Shown here one piece after another: positions 1-10,900 of a stretch of DNA of 64,000 nt. Both the position numbers and the translations under genes were made by a program. The notes beneath the pieces are model-generated. The model was not told the origin of the DNA, did not search any database, and was given only the letters and a program-made list of their open reading frames with translations. This stretch comes from Tanypteryx hageni (taxonomy: Eukaryota > Arthropoda > Insecta > Odonata > Petaluridae), in contig CM054113.1 of assembly GCA_028673005.1 (NCBI GenBank), positions 171,910,837 through 171,974,836 of the forward strand, given 5' to 3'. Each line of letters begins with the position of its first letter. Positions within the stretch are counted from its first letter, which is position 1.

Positions 1-242
1 GGCTTTTGAAAAATGGACTTGAATCAAAATGCACAGAGCATAGCCATGCTTAAAAAAATTTACAATTAATAAATTGGTAAATAAGATTTTGACAATGGCT
101 AATTAATTAATGGAAGATTGTTAAACATAAAAAGTATGATGGGCTAATCCACAGAATCAAATATAATCTTATGGACTTCCTTTAAAAGCACATTCTAGCC
201 AACAGGTTGGAACAAGAAAATGCTCTCAAGTGCAGGCATAGA
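1..242. other. AT-rich non-coding flank
   Basis: No reading frame or repeat boundary recognised. Confidence 0.5.
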
Positions 243-2024
243 TTAACCCCTCAGTGTGGTGTCATTTAAATTCCTTTCCATTCCCATCTGTGGGAGGAGG
301 ATCAACGAGGGAATTTAAATTTTAGGCTTAAATTAGTATAAGAGTTCAAAAATTCCAAACTCGATCAATTCTTTTACAATTTCAATGAAAATTTGACATT
401 ATATTCAAATAATTTTATTTTATCATACCTCAGAAATTCAAGAAGAAGCTGATCCTTCAGATCAACTCCACCCATGTGCTGGTTATAATCCAATACACAG
501 ATAGGTTTTTCTTTTTCTTTCCCTGCTTTCGTGGTGACTTGACGGGTTTCATTGCCATAAAATGTGGAAATCATAGTTACCATGTTTTTATCACACCATT
601 TCATTACAGTAACTGCCCCAGAATGTTGTGCTGTTATCTCTCCCTTCTTCAACTTATATTCTTTCACTTTCTTAGGCACATCTTTCCTATTCAACCTTAA
701 GGTGCCAATACAACGTCCTCATACTTTTAAGTTTTTTAGCCAAAGAGGGTGAGTTGTAAAAGTTATCCATCCACAATGTATAACCTTGACCTAGCAAAGG
801 TTTCACAAGTGTCATCACAATAGCTTCCGCCTTGTTTGCTTCCTTGGTAATCAACGATGACTCAAGCTTCATGTCTTTGCCTGAGAAAACAATGCATGAC
901 CACAGGTATCCAGAGCTTGATTCACACAGTTCATAGGATTTTATTCTGAATTGAGATGATTTCAGTGGAAGATACTGCCTAATTGAGAGCCTTCCTTTCC
1001 AGTGTAGTGTGAGCGGCTCATCTATTGAAATATTTTGCTGCGGTTTATAAAAATTTTGAAATTTTATATTCAGGTAGGTAATGATGGGGTAAAATTTGAA
1101 AAGCTTAGGAGGGCCTTGGCAAGTATTTTTGCTCTTATTGTCAATAAAATGCATGACTTTACAAATCAGTTCAAATCTGTCCATTGAAATGATAGAGCCA
1201 AAAATTGGAGTTATGAGAAGAGAATTTTTAGTAAAATATAACCTTAAAGTAGGTTTTTTGCACTATTCCCATTAGCATAAAAATGGCTAAAACTACATAT
1301 ATTTCGTCATTTGTAACCGGTTTCCAATCTCTCACCCCAGATCAGAAGGGAAACAGTCGACCGTTTGAGTTAATTTCTTGTTCTGCATATTGATTTGTTT
1401 TGCACACAATTCTACCAGTTCCTCTGTGAAAAACTTCTTGAAAACTTTCATTGAATCAGTCATATCCTTTACGTCATTTTGAGGACAACAACCACCAGTA
1501 AATTGTTCTCTATTACCTAAATAACCATACATATCCTGCCAAGTAAATACACCATGTTTTCTATCCATGCAATGAGTGTCTTCATTATCACTGTCAAAGT
1601 CATCTATCATTTCACGAGCAGCTAAATCTTCTGTTGCATTTGAACCATCATCAGATTCAAGCACACTACCTTCACAATCACTTAAATAATCATCCAATAA
1701 ACACTCAATAGTTTCTTTTGATAACTTAAATTCACTAAATTAAGCCCTGTAAGAGGTAAACCAGAAAACGTCTCAAAAACATGATCAATAAAAAACAAAA
1801 AAATAGCGAAAAACATCAATTTTTTGTCAAAATCATAATCAATCGAAAGGTGAAGATCATAAAGACCATAACTCTAGCGAACCCATATTCAAATATCTTG
1901 ATTAGTAGGGCCAGATGGAAACACTAATCAAGGCCTGCAAAATGCGTGCCCTGCATGGCACTCCACGGCAGAGGATGGCGGAACTATGACATGCTATGCA
2001 TGGCACTCCATGCTGAGGGGTTAA
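243..2024 (-). mobile_element. piggyBac element, complete from TTAA to TTAA, transposase broken
   Basis: The element is flanked by TTAA at 243-246 and 2021-2024, the piggyBac target duplication, and has matching ends (TTAACCCCTCAG at both, reading inward). Subterminal copies of GCATGGCACTCCA occur twice at the right end. The minus strand carries one transposase gene. The size, about 1.78 kb, fits a piggyBac close to full length. It lies 3' of TTC27. Confidence 0.9.
374..1739 (-). pseudogene. piggyBac transposase pseudogene
   Basis: Piggybac transposases excise and insert elements at TTAA using three aspartates. Segments in order on the minus strand: acidic N-terminus (about 1739-1332, LLDDYLSDCEGS), RDWKPVTNDEIY and MLMGIVQK (1332-1235), FTKNSLLITPIFGSI then MDRFELI (1230-1165), ISIDEPL with the first Asp (near 1020), LWMDNFYNSP with the second Asp (near 770), and MGGVDLKDQLL with the third Asp (near 470). 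All three catalytic Asp are retained. Interruptions: a stop after SDLG, a frameshift near 1235 and one near 690. No initiator Met is visible in frame and the C-terminal cysteine-rich domain is missing, so it is inactive. Confidence 0.9.
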
Positions 2025-2535
2025 TGACTGAAGACTGAACTCAACTAAAATATTCATGGAAAAATGGGCAAAATTGTAGCTTTATATTTTTCAAAAACTT
2101 ATATCGATCAGAAAACACACTACATTTCAAATGTAAATAATAATACATTAAATCGTATTATAATTAAATTTATAAATAGTGTGCATGAACATATTTAGGA
2201 AGTACTGGTGCTTTATAATTAGAAGGGACATTTGTAAAAATTGCAAAATTTACATAAAAATTGTCATTAACGCAACAGTAAAATTTTGTATTTTAGTAAA
2301 GCTCATGATATTAAGTATGTACCTACTTATAGTAATTTAATAAATGTTTCAGATTTTGTTAAGAGATATTTAAGAATTGTGCAAAAATACACAATTTTTT
2401 AACATGATATTCTCACAACATACTGTATTTGTGACTGAAATTTATATTGCACCAAGCACTTCAATTCTAAATATGCATAATCCACCAAAGAGATACTGTA
2501 GGAATCGATAAAGTGCAAGGCACTAGTTAGAATAA
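2025..2535. other. AT-rich non-coding stretch
   Basis: No feature recognised on either strand. Confidence 0.4.
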
Positions 2536-2770
2536 ATAAGGAATATCCACACTTGATTTTGAAGACATTACCATGCTCTTTAATTTGATCCACATTTTTT
2601 ATAATTGTCCTTACCTTAGAACCTGCCAGAAATATAGCTCAACAAATTTCATGTTGCTGCTCTCCAGCTTTTAATCTCTTTAAAATGTCAACTTTAATTT
2701 CAAGTGTTAAACTTTGCCTCTTTTTCTTCTCACCACTAAAAATATATGAGTTTGACAGCCACTCATCACT
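2536..2770 (-). pseudogene. CENP-B/Tigger-type HTH fragment
   Basis: The minus strand reads KKKRQSLTLEIKVDILKRLK and then AGEQQHEIC, a stop, then SKVRTIIKNVDQIKEHG in the same frame. This is the N-terminal CENP-B/Psq-like helix-turn-helix of pogo/Tigger transposases (K.LTLE.K..IL..L..GE ... TI.KN...I). No DDE domain follows, so it is a truncated scrap. Confidence 0.6.
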
Positions 2771-3316
2771 CATGGTCTCTTCATTTTTGGGGCAAATTAA
2801 TGGAAAACACTGCCCACTTAATGTTTTGACAAACAAAAATAGCAACAAGTACACACAGCACCATCCAGCTCCGCTGTTTTGTTGATGGTTGTGGGTATCG
2901 CAACTTATATGAGCAAGTTTGAAGAGTGTTAATGTGGAGAATGCAAGTGCAATTTGGAATAAGGTTTTAAATAATTATCAGTCTTAACATGGAACAGCGC
3001 TAATCAAACCATGTTAAAGTGAGGGGTGGGTGTATTGAAACTGCTCTAACTAGAAGCGGGAACATTAAATCTTATAGCACTGAAGGTTTTGTTATTTTCC
3101 TATGGGAATTACTTCGAAAAAAGTCTGGGACATTACTTTCTGCATGACCCTGGTAACTGATAAAAAAATATCTAATTAGAAATCTCTCTTTTGTGATTTT
3201 TTTATCCTTTTTTAGAGTTGTCTTATAGCAGAAGTACTGGAAATCAGTCATTTATGCATAGCAAATTTTGAGGTGAGCTATTGTTTGATCATGTTAGTGT
3301 AAACATTGTCTTTTGT

Positions 3317-3798
3317 TACCATATTGACCCGAATATAGTGCGATGTTTTTTCCTCAATATGTACCTTTAAAAGTCGCATTCGTACTATATTCGAATACTT
3401 GTATCTTTAAAAAATAACTGCGTATTGGCGTATTTCAGCGCATATTTTTAAAATTGCTACATAGTAAGTGAATTGGACATTCATGTTATGATGCTACATT
3501 GTACAAATATACTCGGTAGGGGTCTGAGGAGACTTGAAAATAGATCAAGGTCAAATTGTAGCAACCACAGCACCAGCACAACTTCACGCAGGGTCGCGAC
3601 ACTCAATGTTAGAAAATGAGGACCGTCTAATGTGGCGTCACATTACCTCCCTTTAGTAAATAATTCATGAGTTTACAGGTAATTTAAATGTGCAAAATAG
3701 AGAAAATTAAATGTTTTTTGTCTTTTTCTAAAATTCCTTTCAAAATACTTGGGGTCGCACTATATTCGGGGTCGCATTATATTCGGGCTAATACGGTA
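3317..3798. mobile_element. MITE with ~28-bp TIRs
   Basis: The left end TACCATATTGACCCGAATAT and the inverted right end TACCGTATTAGCCCGAATAT pair over about 28 bases. There is no coding potential. It is a non-autonomous DNA transposon of about 480 bp. Confidence 0.8.
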
Positions 3799-3829
3799 CT
3801 TAATTAAAAGAACTAATATATTTGTGCTA

Positions 3830-4890
3830 TTTTTTTAAATAAAACATATTTCAATCATCATGGGAAAAATGTCTGGTCCAATCTCCCAAGAAATCCACAT
3901 AAGGCATTGCATTCTCTATGAGTTTCACAAAGGAAGTACAACAACCAAAGCCACCAAAAATATCTGCAATACTTATGGCAATGTATTGAAAGTTATCAAA
4001 TGCCAACTTGGTTTAGAAAATTTGCATAGGAGAATTACGAGTTTTCAGACAGCCATTGTTCTGGAAGGCCAGTTGTACTAGACAATGGCCTGCTAAGGTC
4101 ATTGGTTGAGTCAGACCCACATCCAAACATTCAGGTATTAACAAACTCAACTCTTCATGGTCTACTGAGAAAGTGAATAGACAGGGTATTTGAGTTCATC
4201 ACCAACTTTTAGCCAACAAAAAAGCCCAGCAGAAAATTCATTGTTAACCAGACAACAGAAAGACCCATTTTTGCATAGGATTGTTACTGGAGATGAAAAA
4301 TGGGTTATGTTGACAATAAATGCAAAAAACAATGGCTTTCTCTGGCACAAATATATATTCTGACCCCAAAAACCAAGTCTACACACCAAGAAGGTCTTGT
4401 GCATTTGGTGGGATTATGTTGGCATTTATCACTTTGAGTTGTTAGAGGCAGGTCAAACCATCACTACAGGCATCTATCATCAACAACTGGATCATATACA
4501 TCAGGCTTTGGTAAATAAACATCCAGGAATAGCCAACAGAAAAGGAATCATTTTACAGCACAACTCAAGACCACATTTGGCAAGAATGACCCAACAAAAG
4601 ATCAGAGAAGTTGGGTTGGGAAGTCCTACCACATCCTGCATATATCACACCTTCAGACTATCATTTATTCAGATATCTGCAGCACTTTCTTGTCAATAAG
4701 ACTTTCAGAAACTATAGTGATGTCCATTATGGCTAATCTGTTTTTTGTTTTGTTTTTCTTCAAGGAGGGAATTGAAAATTTGCAACAAAGATAGTTGACA
4801 GTCATTGAAAATTACGGTGATTATATAATTGATTAAAATGTAATAACCTATTGTAAAATAAAGTTTTTGTAACTTATAAAAATAATTATT
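3830..4890 (+). pseudogene. Degenerate mariner transposase
   Basis: Mariner (Tc1/mariner DD34D) remains on the plus strand. N-terminal HTH: HIRHCILYEFHKGSTTTKAT and NICNTYGNV; then LVESDPH, VTGDEKWV (first Asp, near 4290), IHQALVNKHPGIANRKGIIL (4500-4555), HNSRPHLARMTQQK where the second Asp of HDNARPH is lost, and LPHPAYITPSDYH-like text in a shifted frame near 4630. Many stops and shifts. TIRs were not recognised, so the limits are approximate. Confidence 0.8.
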
Positions 4891-5429
4891 TTCCAGAAAC
4901 CTTCATATTTATTTTTTCATTATAGCTTTAAATGTATTATATTGATATAATAATTTAAATGACCATATTTGTTTTTAGGACTAAGTACTTTTCAACAAAG
5001 GTGATTTCTAAACAATAAATAGACTACATTCTGCTATCCACAGTTGCTAACCAATTTCTTATTTAAACAATGCCCTACTGTTTGCGATGTTTCCAAGGAA
5101 CATAAACCTCACTAACTGCAAGGGTTTACTATTATTTGCAATAACTTTTTTAGGTTAGGTTAGTTAATTTCTGAGACCAAACACTAAATCAACAGCCTGA
5201 CGAGGTTCTAGAATGATTATTAACTACAAAAAACCTTGCTCAGCAATTACTACCATACTACTACATACTAATGGAAAACACAACCAAATGTTTTTCCAAA
5301 AAACAGCAGGAATTGGAAACTGCAAATGAAAGGCTTGCATTTGGAGATGGAAACCTGCATAACATCAGTATTAAAGGCTTGAAACACTGCATCACTTCAC
5401 TAATGATAAAGTTTTATCAGATATTACAA

Positions 5430-5800
5430 ATAAAAAATCTGATGTGGCCACCACATGACTTTCTTCATATTTCTAAAAATTCCAAATAGGTTAAATGATA
5501 ATGAATATTTTAAGGAACTGTGAGAAATTTTAAGACTTTACAAAGAACAGAAATAAACTCAAACCGTAATTTTCTGATACTGGATATAGCCAGGTAGCTC
5601 CAACAATTAAGAAAATAAAAAGGAGCATTACTAAGATGTTACTAAGTGGCAAGTGTTTACAATAGTCACCGGTAGGTAGTGTGGCAGCTAAAAAATTAGT
5701 TTTGAACAAACATTGTAGAAAATTAAATTTCCTACAACTTTTGTTCCAATAATTTTTTACATTCATCAAATATTAAAGCAAATGCAAAAAAATCTGATGT
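5430..5800 (-). repeat. Dispersed repeat E, partial copy 1
   Basis: First of three adjacent, diverged copies in 5430-7735. It starts CCACATGACTTTCTTCATAT and resembles 5800-6160 almost throughout. The small frame inside (5530-5769 minus) is conserved only because the DNA is repeated. Confidence 0.7.
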
Positions 5801-6500
5801 GGCTACCACATGACTTTCTCCATATCTGTAATATTTCTAAAAATTCCAAATAGGTTACATAATAATAAATATTTTAAGAAACTGAGAGAAAATTTTACTT
5901 TACAAAGAAAAGAAATAAACTCAAACCATAGCCTTCAGATATTGGATATAGCCATAAAGCTCTAACAATTAAGAAAAGAAAAAGGAGCATTATTAAGACA
6001 AAACTAGGCATGAATTGTTAACGATAGTCGTCGGTAGGTGGCATGGTGGTGGCAGCTAAAAATATAAGATATCTCTTAAACAATGCATTATATGGGAAAA
6101 TGTTTCAAACAAATGTTGTAGAAAATAAAATTCCCTACAACCTTTATACTAATACATTTTTATATTTATCAAATATTAAAGCAAATATTACAAAATAACG
6201 GATAAGTGACAAGAGTAAACACCCACTTCCGGTTGACCGATTTTTACCAAAACCTAATCAGTCCTTGTGACTTTTATAAAAATGTTAAATATAAAATTTC
6301 AGTTTGACCTGATTAATAGTTTTTGAGTTAGAGCACCCAAAAATGCTCTCTCTCTCTCTCTCTCACACACACACAGACATCATCGAGGAAATGATCAAAA
6401 CGTGTTCAGAGGACCACAAAACGTGTATTTCCGTTGAAATCTCGAAGTCAATTTTTTTCATGAAAACAATACTTTCCCCTATACTACATATGCAGAAAGT
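5801..6500 (-). repeat. Dispersed repeat E, copy 2
   Basis: It begins ACCACATGACTTTCTCCAT and ends CCCCTATACTACATATGCAG AAAGT, an imperfect inverted terminal pair (ACTTTCTSCATAT). An inverted relative lies at 50826-51500. It contains a CT/CA microsatellite at 6343-6375. Confidence 0.75.
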
Positions 6501-6770
6501 AAAAAACGTATAAGTGACAAGAGTAAACACCCAATTCCAGCTGACCGATTTTAGCTAAAATCGAATCAGTTCTTTACTTTCTAATACAAATGCTAAATAT
6601 GAAATTTTATGCTGATTGAATTATTAGTTTTTGAGTTAGAGCGCCTACAAAATTCCCATCACAGACATCATCAAGAAAATAGTCAAAATGTGTTCAAAGG
6701 AGCTTAAAACATGTATTTCTATTGAAATTTCAAATTCGATTTTTTTCATGAAAACAATACTTTCTCAATA

Positions 6771-7711
6771 CAGTAAAACCCCCAAATTCGTGGGGGTTAC
6801 ATTCCCGAAAACACCGTGAATTTGGAATCAGCAAAAATGGAAGCAAAGACCTTATGAGAAAATGGAGGTTAGGTTCTCGGCTATCCATTATTTTGACAAC
6901 AATAATTGATGAAATGGTAGGCTAAAAGTGGTTTAAAACCAATATAATATGTCACTTAAATCTGCCGTAGCTGTACAGCCAGTTTGCTGAGATAACTTTG
7001 TGAAAACCATGATTAGCAATGAATACACCGAAAAAATATTTATTGAATCATGTGAAAAGCAAAAAAATGCATACATTAACTTTGGTGTGTGGTACAAAAT
7101 GATTCCCACGCCAAGCGTGCCGTTACACTCAGCATAATCATACCTTAAAAAGTTAAAATGAAGATATTGAAGCCATCTGCAAAAAATCCAATGATGACGA
7201 GGAAAGCGGTGACGATGACGATGGTGAAGGTATTTTTCTACTTCTTTTACAAAATGCTTGTTCAACCATTCTAAAAACAGCGCACTTGTAACCCATGCTA
7301 TTTGGTTAGCTCTCAAAAATACCGGTAGACCATGTTCAATGTTTTTCTCCTTCAATGTTCGAGGGTGTAAAGACTGGTATACAATCATGGGCTTCACCAT
7401 GCAGTCATCCGAAGCGTTAGCACATAGGAGAAGGTAAATCGGTCTTTGGCTACTTTAAACCCAGAAGCCGATTTCGCTTCAATTGACAAAAATGTTTTTG
7501 AAGGCATTCTTTTACGCTGTCTTGTCTACGTTGAATACTTGCTGTCTAGTGTATCCACTGTCTTCAATGTATTTTTGCAGTTGTTCGGGAAAACTTTCTG
7601 CTGCTATATAGTCCGTGGACACTGATTCACCGATGGCAGCAGTAGTTGAAAGACCCGCGAAACTGCGAAGCATGCAAATTTGGAAGCCACAAATTTGGGG
7701 GTTCTACTGTA
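6771..7711 (-). mobile_element. Tigger (pogo-group) element in a TA site
   Basis: Ends are CAGTAAAACCCCCAAATTCG and, inverted, CAGTAGAACCCCCAAATTTG, flanked by TA. Minus-strand transposase fragments: FPEQLQKYIEDSGYTRQQVF then NVDKT (first catalytic Asp of DDE), CANASDDCMVKPMIVYQSLH, and GLPVFLRANQIAWVTSALF, LEWLNKHFVKEVEKYL. The N-terminal HTH and the remaining catalytic region are missing or out of frame, so this is an internally deleted, dead copy. Confidence 0.85.
6933..7630 (-). pseudogene. Tigger DDE transposase fragment
   Basis: Homologous to the central DDE region of Tigger transposases. A stop follows NVDKTA and one frameshift precedes CANASDD (near 7420). Downstream of VEKYL the frame leaves the conserved sequence, which I read as a further frameshift at the GAC/CAT-rich tract near 7200. 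Confidence 0.75.
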
Positions 7712-7805
7712 CTTCGTAAATGGAGAAAGTAAAAATAAAATCATTTAAAATAGCTATATTTTAGATGATAATAATTAATGTGAAACATCAATCGTTACAG
7801 CATGA

Positions 7806-7811
7806 TTTATT
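7806..7811 (-). other. TTC27 poly(A) signal
   Basis: AATAAA on the minus strand 37 bases beyond the TTC27 stop codon. It implies a very short 3' UTR, ending before the dispersed repeat at about 7735. Inferred from motif and position only. Confidence 0.6.
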
Positions 7812-7848
7812 ATAGTTTTTCTGTAAGCAAGTAAATAAACAAAAAAAA

Positions 7849-7974
7849 TTAACTGGATGTTTGATGCCTGGCAATTTCTGAAATAATATCTTTCAATTTT
7901 ACTTCAAGCCTGGCTAATGGTTCAACAATATCTGGTGAAACAATCTCTTCAGTTAAAGTATTCAAGTGGTATTG
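7849..7974 (-). CDS. TTC27: TTC27 terminal coding exon with stop codon
   Basis: 126 bp, 41 codons plus TAA. Acceptor TTTTTTCATTTCAG. Encodes [36 protein letters not shown] and HQTSS. Hydrophobic heptad spacing suggests a terminal amphipathic helix. The phase agrees with the preceding exon; a poly(A) signal follows within about 40 bases. Confidence 0.9.
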   Translation of the reverse strand, partial: QYHLNTLTEEIVSPDIVEPLARLEVKLKDIISEIARHQTSS

Positions 7975-10900
7975 CTGAAATGAAAAAAGTTCAGGTTAAT
8001 AAAATTTCTCAATAATCAATGTAATAAAAACTTCATTTCGCCAAAATTCAACTTTATTTTCATCATGAGCCATGATAATTAACTTTTTCTCCAAAGCCTA
8101 ATGATAACCGACTGGAAGATGATAAACAAATAGATCAAAGTTTGTCAGATACGAAGAATAAGAACAAAAATAGCTACAGATTTTCTGGAGAAAATGAAGA
8201 TGAGAAAAATTAATAAAGAAAGCTTAGTAAAATTATGAAGAGAAAGAATGTGACCCATTAAAATGTCAGAAAGTAAGGCAAACACTACAACATAAGAAAA
8301 AACTGTGGATTGAAAAGTTAAAGATGATAGAGAAAAGGAATAAAAAGATGTGATAAGGTATAGGGGAAAAAATCATGAGAACTTTGAGTGAGAAAATTAT
8401 AATAAGGAAATACAAAATAATAGATGCCTATCTTCAAGCATTACATAGTTGGTTCAAGGAGAACTGAAGAAAAATTGAAAGGAGTTTTTCTGCATCATTA
8501 AAGAATATCAGTCAATGAACTGTGGTAATATAAATTCTGCCAATTCAATAGAATCCAAACTCTTCCATTATAGAAATCATAAATTAGAGGATGAATTATA
8601 AGGTTGGCATGTTTTGAATATTATTCACTAAAATTGCTGTTATGGTTATAAATCAATCTTAAGTTAAATTAAACTCTTGATATTCATTCTAAGATATACA
8701 CCACCTTTTTGAACTTCACGAATAATTGGTTCTAGAAAACTGACGTGAAATGCAAATTCGCGAAGTGCAAGTTCTATTTTCCCATAAGACACAATGTAAA
8801 AATAGTACGGTTCCGAGTCAACCTAAAGAATTCACTTTTTATCATAAATAATGTAGTTTAACAGAAAATAAAAGAAAATGTAACAGCAAATGAAAACCTA
8901 GCATCATAAAGTGAAACAATTGTTTAAATTAATTTCAAAACATGTAATAGCAAATGAAAATCCAGCATTACAAACCGATAACACTTCTTTTGGCAATTGT
9001 GCAGTTTACCTACAGCACATTTTCACATGTGATTTTTTATCTTCTTTTGTTCATTCTAAGGAAACACTTTAATTTAAATTGATGAACTACTGAAATGAAA
9101 TGTTGAGTATGTGATGCATGGGTGTTTTCTTGGGTTCTGCAGCAAACATTTCCGAGCCGCAAAAAACTCTAGCATTATAAGGTGGTAACATTTATTTTAT
9201 TGATTATGTTCGAAATGTGTAAAAGAAAATCAAAACCTAGCATAAGAAAGTGATCAAATTTCTTTTAATTATTCAAAATATGTCACAAAAACGAAACATT
9301 CAAGTGGTAACATTTCTTTTAGTAATAGGGTTCAAAATACATGGCAGAAAATCTTACGTTTAAAAGATGATTGCAATTCTTAGATTTAAATTAAAAATTC
9401 ATAATAAAAAATGAAACCATAACAAAACAAAATAAAATTTCCTTAAATTAAGTTCATAATATGTACAAAGATAATAGCAAATAAAAACCTTACATTCCAA
9501 AATGATGGCATTTCTTTAAATTTTAAACTAAAGTTTCATCATTGAAAAAATAATTAAGTTGTGAGTTATCACGTTTATTTCGAAAACTGCCAATAATGAG
9601 CATTATAAATATAACATAATAATAATAAGTCCTTTTCTAGGGTGCCAAAGTTTAAACTGAACTTCAAAACAAAAAAGTAGAGGAAGTTCCTCTTGCTGAT
9701 ATCACCAACGCATGATGCGAAATGTATTCATTCATTCATTATTGATTCCGTTGGTTTACAAATAAACATGGAATAGGTCAGCAAGAATATACATAGGATG
9801 ATATTGGAAATTAGTAGTAGTATACATTATAATATATACCTAAGCCCTATTACTGTTTTTGTAAATACTCATCAACACTATGAAATCCATTTTTTACAAG
9901 ATACAATTTAACTTGTTTTAAAAATATATTTATGTTGTTTATGTCTTTTATTTCATTGGGTAATGAGTTAAAAAGTACACAACACATAATACTAGGATTG
10001 TATTTAATTAGGGTTAAGCAATACCTTTTTACATGTATATCACTTTTATTTCTTGTCAAGTAATTGCGTATGACAGAATTTCTGATTAAAAAATGAAAAT
10101 TCTCTTTTAAAAATACTACGGATTCATAAATGAATAGACAAGGAAGAGACATAATTTTATTTTCTATTAATTTTATTTGCATGATATTTATTTATTTAAC
10201 TTATAAATTGCTCTTATGACTCATTTTTGGGTTATAAATAGTCTGGCCATATGGGGTGATGATCCCCAAAAAATTATGCCATATGTCAGAGTTGAGTGAA
10301 GGTGACTATAGTAAAGCATGAGTAGAGAAGTCATGGTAATCTTGTCACGCAGTGATCGAATTATTAATATTATCTGGTTGACCTTATTGGTAACTGCTTG
10401 AATGTGCATTATCTAATCTAGGGTGTCTGATATGTTTAAGCCTAGGAATTTAGTCTGGGATGATTTTTTGATAAAGTTATTGTTGATGTTTATGTCAAGG
10501 GCAATTTGACTTGCTTGGTATGGATGAAAATATAAATAAGTAGTTTTTGAGATATTTATATTAAGATTTTTGTTTGACCAGGTTTCTAATTTTCTTATTG
10601 ATTGTTCAGTATCTGTGATTAGACCTATGGGTGTTTGGGATGATACTAATTGAGAAATGTCATCTGCAAAGATTGTTTCAACTCCTTTGGATTGGATGTT
10701 GTTGATATCATTTATGTAAATCATGAACAATAGTGGGCCAATAACTGATCCCTGCGGAACTCCATAATTTGTTTTTACAGTCTGAGGAAATATGGTGTAT
10801 CCATTTCCCATTTATATAGGGTAATGTAACCTTTTGGGTTTTGTTAGTCATAAAGGAGGTTACCCAGTCTAGGGCACTTCCTCTTATTCCCAGCGTGTAC

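Larger units (their letters stand above)
6501..7735 (-). repeat. Dispersed repeat E, copy 3, split by a Tigger element
   Basis: The stretch 6501-6770 repeats 6190-6480 (AAGTGACAAGAGTAAACACC in both). The missing end (GTAAATGGAGAAAGT) resumes at 7712-7735 after the Tigger insertion. Confidence 0.7.

Noticed and set aside
1190..1337. An intron in the piggyBac transposase 1 gene (GTGAG after SDLG)
   Set aside because: Conserved transposase residues (RDWKPVTNDEI, ITPIFGSI) are readable through the interval in shifted frames, so it is coding sequence with lesions.
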